DNA of 64,000 nt. Source: Mobilitalea torta (GTDB lineage: Bacteria > Bacillota > Clostridia > Lachnospirales > Lachnospiraceae). The stretch lies in contig NZ_JBNPXH010000010.1 of assembly GCF_050433395.1 (NCBI RefSeq), positions 124,001 to 188,000 on the forward strand, read 5' to 3'. The notes under the pieces are model-generated. The model saw only the letters and a program-made list of their open reading frames with translations. It made no database searches and was not told the origin of the DNA. The translations under genes and the position numbers were made by a program. Shown one piece after another: positions 60,684-64,000 of this stretch; position 1 is the stretch's first letter, and each line of letters begins with the position of its first letter.

Positions 60684-63161
60684 ATGGAAGAGAAGGATAT
60701 CACCGAGCAGAAAGAGGAGGCAGAACAGACCAGGAACGAAGACCCAGAAGGAGAAGGACAGACTGGAGTTGAAGAACAGACGGAAGGACCGGAACAAGCC
60801 GTGGCGGAAGAGCAGTCAGAAGGACCGGAACAAGCAGGGATCGAAGAACAGGCGGGAAGACCGGAACAAACAGAGGAAGAAGGGCCAGGGAAGCTGGAGC
60901 AGGCAGAGTTGTTATTACCGGCAGGGGATATCGATGCAGGCGGAAGTACGGCTTCTAAGATCAGCCGCATATGGAACGGACTTCATAAGACAGGCCGAAG
61001 GTTCATCAACAAAGCGGCGGAAACCCGGGAGAATCCGGATGGAAGAGGCAGTTCATACATAGGGAGACTGTGGTTTCCATTATTCTATTTTATCGGGCTG
61101 ATCGTATATCTGGAAGTGGTATTTCATTTTCTGGTTTTTGGAAGCTTTGATGTTAAAATTATATACCCGGTGTTATTTGCCCTGCCCTTTGCCGCTATAT
61201 TGACCATAATCACAGGGGTATTCTCCGGCAGAGGGAGAGTGGCGGCAATATGGGTGGTTTCCGCGTTGATCTGTATTATATTCCAGGTGCAATTGATCTA
61301 TCACTATGTCTTTAAGGTGTTTTTTACTTTTCAATTGCTGGGCATGGCAGGGGATGCCGTAACGGAATTTGGAAGGGACATTCTGACAGCAATGAAGGAA
61401 AATATAGTGGGGCTCGCTCTTTTATTACTGCCCTTGATTCTTCTTGGCTTTCTCATGAAAGGCAAGAGGAAGGAGAGCCGGAGGGGGCTGAAGGAGCAGG
61501 GGATGCTGCTGGGAGGTGTTGCAGTATTTCACGTCGCGGCATTACTGGCCTTGCTTAGTCTGGGACAGGCGGATTATTCCCCCTATGATTTGTATTTCAA
61601 TTCCCATATTCCCAGTATGTCCGGTGAACAGTTGGGCGTGATAACCCTGACAAGGTTTGATGTCTCCAGTCTGCTGTGGAAGCAGGAAGAGGAACTGATT
61701 CTGGTAGATGCCATGAAGGATACAGAAAGAAAGACGGACCTTGATATAGATCCGGTAACGGATTCCCAGTCTGTTTCCGGTTCGGTGTCCATAGAGATTG
61801 GACAGGGACAGAAGGAAGAGCCGAATTCTGGTTCGGAAGCAGAGCCGGTTGCGCCTGCAAAACCGAATGCAACACCGACTCCGACACCGCTGCCCACTCC
61901 GACGCCCATTGATACCTCGCCCAATGTAATGGACATTGATTTCCAGGCATTGGCGGACAAGGAAAAGGATAAGACAATTAAGACGCTGCACAGTTATTTT
62001 GCTTCGGCAGAGCCTACCAATAAGAATGAATATACCGGCAGATTCAAGGGATATAATCTGATCCTGATTACTGCCGAGGGCTTCTCCCCCTATGCGGTTC
62101 ATGAGGAGACCACCCCGACCCTGTACCGGTTGGTGCGGGAAGGCTTTGTCTTCAATAATTTCTATACCGCATTATGGCAGACCAGCACCAGCGACGGCGA
62201 ATATCTTCCCCTGACGGGCCTGATTCCCCTGGGAAGCCGGAGCATGTACCGGGGAAGAAAGAATCTGTGGCCTTTTTCCCTGGCACACCAGTTTAATAAG
62301 CTGGGAGCAGAGAGTAAGGCATATCATAATCATACCTATACCTATTATCAGCGGGATGATACGCATCCCAATCTGGGTTATCTCTGGAAAGCCATAGGGA
62401 ATGGGCTGAAGCTTCCCAGCAACGGATGGCCCCGTTCTGATGTGGAAATGATAGATGCCACGGTGGAAGAGTATGTGGACGAAGAGCAGTTCCATGTATA
62501 TTATCTGACGGTTAGCGGACATATGAACTATACCTTTGCCGGTAACAGCATGGCTGCCAAAAACAAGGCACTGGTAGAAAATCTGCCGTATTCCAATGAT
62601 GCCAAGGCTTATCTGGCTTGCCAGCTGGAGCTGGACCGGGCTCTTGAGCTGCTGATTGCAAAGCTGGAGGAAGCCGGAGTGGCGGATAAAACCGTAATTG
62701 CACTCAGTGCGGATCACTATCCTTACGGATGGGAGAAGGAGAAGCTGGATGAGCTGGCCGGACATGTGGTGGATCCGGATTTTGAGGTATATCGAAATCA
62801 TTTTATTCTGTGGAGTGAAGGAATGGAGGAAACGGTTGTAGTGGATGAGCCTTGCTCCAGTCTGGATATTCTTCCTACCCTGTCCAATTTGTTCGGGTTG
62901 GAGTATGATTCGAGACTGCTCATGGGACGGGATATCTTCTCGGATGCCGAACCCCTGGTGATGCTGTCCAACCGGAGCTTTATCACGGACAAGGCAAGGT
63001 ATAATTCCGAGACGGGTGAGGTGACGGTGCTTACGGAGGATCCTCTGCCGGAGGATTATACTGAGAATTTAATTCGTGAGGTTAAAAACAAGTTCTCCGT
63101 ATCCAAGAGCATCCTGAAGGAGGACTATTACCGCATTTTGTTTCAAGAGATAAAGGAATAA
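60684..63161 (+). CDS. LTA-synthase-like alkaline-phosphatase superfamily membrane protein with acidic N-terminal region
   Basis: An 825-residue protein. The first about 75 residues are a Glu/Gln/Pro/Gly-rich tail with EEQ-x-EGPEQA repeats, then about 5 membrane helices (about residues 130-300), a low-complexity linker with PTPTP repeats (about 390-410) and an extracellular sulfatase/alkaline-phosphatase-type domain. The nucleophile is the Thr in TSTSDGEYL (Thr502), matching TSDSE of LtaS, with SADHYPYG as the metal-binding part. It would transfer phosphoglycerol-type groups or act on surface polymers. The start follows GAAGAGGCATC. The acidic N-terminus is not normal for LtaS. Confidence 0.85.
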   Translation: MEEKDITEQKEEAEQTRNEDPEGEGQTGVEEQTEGPEQAVAEEQSEGPEQAGIEEQAGRPEQTEEEGPGKLEQAELLLPAGDIDAGGSTASKISRIWNGLHKTGRRFINKAAETRENPDGRGSSYIGRLWFPLFYFIGLIVYLEVVFHFLVFGSFDVKIIYPVLFALPFAAILTIITGVFSGRGRVAAIWVVSALICIIFQVQLIYHYVFKVFFTFQLLGMAGDAVTEFGRDILTAMKENIVGLALLLLPLILLGFLMKGKRKESRRGLKEQGMLLGGVAVFHVAALLALLSLGQADYSPYDLYFNSHIPSMSGEQLGVITLTRFDVSSLLWKQEEELILVDAMKDTERKTDLDIDPVTDSQSVSGSVSIEIGQGQKEEPNSGSEAEPVAPAKPNATPTPTPLPTPTPIDTSPNVMDIDFQALADKEKDKTIKTLHSYFASAEPTNKNEYTGRFKGYNLILITAEGFSPYAVHEETTPTLYRLVREGFVFNNFYTALWQTSTSDGEYLPLTGLIPLGSRSMYRGRKNLWPFSLAHQFNKLGAESKAYHNHTYTYYQRDDTHPNLGYLWKAIGNGLKLPSNGWPRSDVEMIDATVEEYVDEEQFHVYYLTVSGHMNYTFAGNSMAAKNKALVENLPYSNDAKAYLACQLELDRALELLIAKLEEAGVADKTVIALSADHYPYGWEKEKLDELAGHVVDPDFEVYRNHFILWSEGMEETVVVDEPCSSLDILPTLSNLFGLEYDSRLLMGRDIFSDAEPLVMLSNRSFITDKARYNSETGEVTVLTEDPLPEDYTENLIREVKNKFSVSKSILKEDYYRILFQEIKE

Positions 63162-63245
63162 AGAAAAGGGTTCCGCCAAGGATAACTGGTTTAAAGCCCT
63201 TGCAGGTTGGATTGTAATATTTTTATAAATTATTAATTATTACTC

Positions 63246-63312
63246 TTGATTTTGTAAAAACTATGTGCTAATATAAGTCAACAGCAAAGGTGTTGTTTCT
63301 CACAATACCTTT
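63246..63312 (+). promoter_or_regulatory. Promoter and 11-bp hairpin upstream of the T-box leader
   Basis: TTGATT (63246-63251) and an extended -10 TGCTAATAT (TAATAT at 63269-63274) are 17 bases apart. Just after the start, AAAGGTGTTGT (63286-63296) pairs with ACAATACCTTT (63302-63312), one wobble, followed by a T-rich tract. This may be a first small terminator or the base of the leader. Confidence 0.6.
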
Positions 63313-63349
63313 GTATTTTTATAATTTGTTTTTATAACTCAATAGAAAT

Positions 63350-63629
63350 ATCGGCTGAGAAGGAGACTTTATGCTGCCCAATAACCGAAAGACAGGAATG
63401 GTGAGCCACCGACTGAGAGCACACCTGTGGTGATAAGCTGTATACGGAACACTCCGGAGCCCGCGGATTGAAAGATCAGTAGGTTCGCGCGCGGCACGCG
63501 TTAAAGTGTAACAGAACATGGTTCTGTAAAAAGCGGAGAGCGGATTCGTGCTCTCAAAGCGGGTGGTACCGCGGGAAATTCGACTTCTCGTCCCGAAGAA
63601 TGCAAATCGGCATTCTTCGGGGCTTTTTT
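63350..63629 (+). promoter_or_regulatory. T-box riboswitch leader of the aspS-type gene
   Basis: The conserved T-box GGGTGGTACCGCGG is at 63561-63574, forming the antiterminator that pairs with the CCA end of uncharged tRNA. A terminator follows: CCCGAAGAATGC (63592-63603) with GCATTCTTCGGG (63610-63621) and TTTTTT. Stem I occupies about 63350-63475. The specifier codon is not certain from reading: GAC at 63411-63413 (Asp) and AAC at 63448-63450 (Asn) are both candidates. It should raise expression when Asp- or Asn-tRNA is uncharged. Confidence 0.9.
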
Positions 63630-63723
63630 GATTCCACCGGAAAGTTTTGATACTCTTCCAGCCCAAGAATGCAGCTCCAAGGCAGTCGAAGCCAAGGAAT
63701 TGTAAGGAAAAGGAGGAATTGGA

Positions 63724-64000
63724 ATGGATTTTATTACAGGCATATGCCCGAAGGAAACCAGGGAAATCAGCGAGATACTGAGAGAGAAGGAAGAACGTCT
63801 GCAAAAAACGGCCGGAGAAGTAAAAATCAACGGATGTATCCATACGATCCGGCATATGGGCGAGGTGGCATTTGTAGTGCTTCGCAAGAGAGAGGGTCTG
63901 GTGCAGTGTGTCTATGAGGAAGGTGTTACCCAGTGCAGCCTGAAGGAGCTGAGAGAAGGCATGACCGTGGAAGCGGCCGGTTTTCTTCAGGAAGAAGACC
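63724..64000 (+). CDS. aspS: Aspartyl-tRNA synthetase-type protein, N-terminal part (runs off window)
   Basis: Open from the ATG at 63724 (AAAAGGAGGAATTGGA upstream) to the end of the window, 92 residues visible. After a short helical stretch there is an OB-fold anticodon-binding start: INGCIHTIRHMGEVAFVVLR then GLVQCVYE, typical of archaeal-type, non-discriminating AspS/AsnS enzymes of clostridia. The T-box leader upstream agrees with an aminoacyl-tRNA synthetase. Asn specificity cannot be excluded without the catalytic domain. Confidence 0.85.
   Translation, partial: MDFITGICPKETREISEILREKEERLQKTAGEVKINGCIHTIRHMGEVAFVVLRKREGLVQCVYEEGVTQCSLKELREGMTVEAAGFLQEED

Noticed and set aside
60622..61062. 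Arg/Lys-rich 146-residue frame
   Set aside because: Out-of-frame reading of the acidic repeats of the LTA-synthase-like gene.
1..64000. CRISPR arrays, insertion sequences, prophage or integrase genes
   Set aside because: No spaced direct repeats, transposase, integrase or phage structural genes were seen.

Overview
The window looks like the chromosome of an anaerobic Firmicute, most likely a Lachnospiraceae (Clostridium cluster XIVa) gut species. Reasons: moderate G+C, strong AGGAGG ribosome binding sites with some TTG/GTG starts, a T-box leader before an aspartyl-tRNA synthetase-type gene, DAP-aminotransferase lysine synthesis (dapF-dapL), an ANTAR protein beside glnA, YesM/YesN two-component systems, an Lpl-type ABC importer and many plant-polysaccharide hydrolases. 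I see no prophage, transposase or CRISPR array. All family assignments are from reading motifs, not from searches.

Layout. 1-5.8 kb: end of an unknown gene, then two GH127 beta-L-arabinofuranosidases flanking a zinc-peptidase-like protein. 5.8-10.1 kb: a redox/metal group on the minus strand (small alpha/beta-barrel protein, siroheme-type sulfite/nitrite reductase, NifX-like protein, DUF134 regulator, HxlR regulator, CGGC protein) with a divergent LysR gene. 10.1-12.5 kb: an RNA-repair locus (structured leader with a 48-residue ORF and terminator, tRNA-Lys(UUU)-like element, rtcB, small XRE regulator, tRNA-Glu, tRNA-Tyr, tRNA-Ser). 12.5-15.8 kb: an AraC remnant, prfC and a J-domain/degenerate-GGDEF fusion. 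15.9-21.6 kb: MFS transporter, DUF2804, epimerase, AraC regulator and a GH4 alpha-galacturonidase-type enzyme. 22-34 kb: mglBAC galactose-type importer, chemoreceptor, YesN/YesM pair and two membrane-anchored sugar-binding proteins. 34-35.3 kb: split ThrE-type exporter. 35.4-48 kb: AraC regulator, GH51 arabinofuranosidase, a repeat-rich gap, a repeated surface protein, Lpl-type ABC importer, DUF624 protein and a wall-anchored GH5 glucanase. 48-54 kb: alcohol dehydrogenase, glnA, ANTAR protein, dapF, dapL. 54-57.1 kb: copper efflux operon (copA, copZ, csoR) with a CsoR-type operator. 57-64 kb: a third GH127-type enzyme, LD-carboxypeptidase, LTA-synthase-like protein, T-box leader and the start of aspS.

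The main theme is plant cell-wall use: arabinose side chains (GH127 x3, GH51), galacturonate (GH4), beta-glucan (GH5), with matching importers, sensors and chemotaxis.

The most interesting locus is 10.1-12.5 kb. RtcB is an RNA ligase that repairs cleaved tRNA. Here it sits with a degenerate tRNA-Lys(UUU)-like RNA and a compact array of three unusual tRNAs (Glu-UUC, Tyr-GUA, Ser-GCU). Upstream is a short ORF ending before a terminator. It contains 5 Lys, 4 Tyr, 5 Ser and 3 Glu codons, and all five Ser codons are AGT, the class read by tRNA-Ser(GCU). I infer an attenuation circuit that senses loss of exactly these tRNAs and switches on repair and replacement. This is a hypothesis from the sequence alone.
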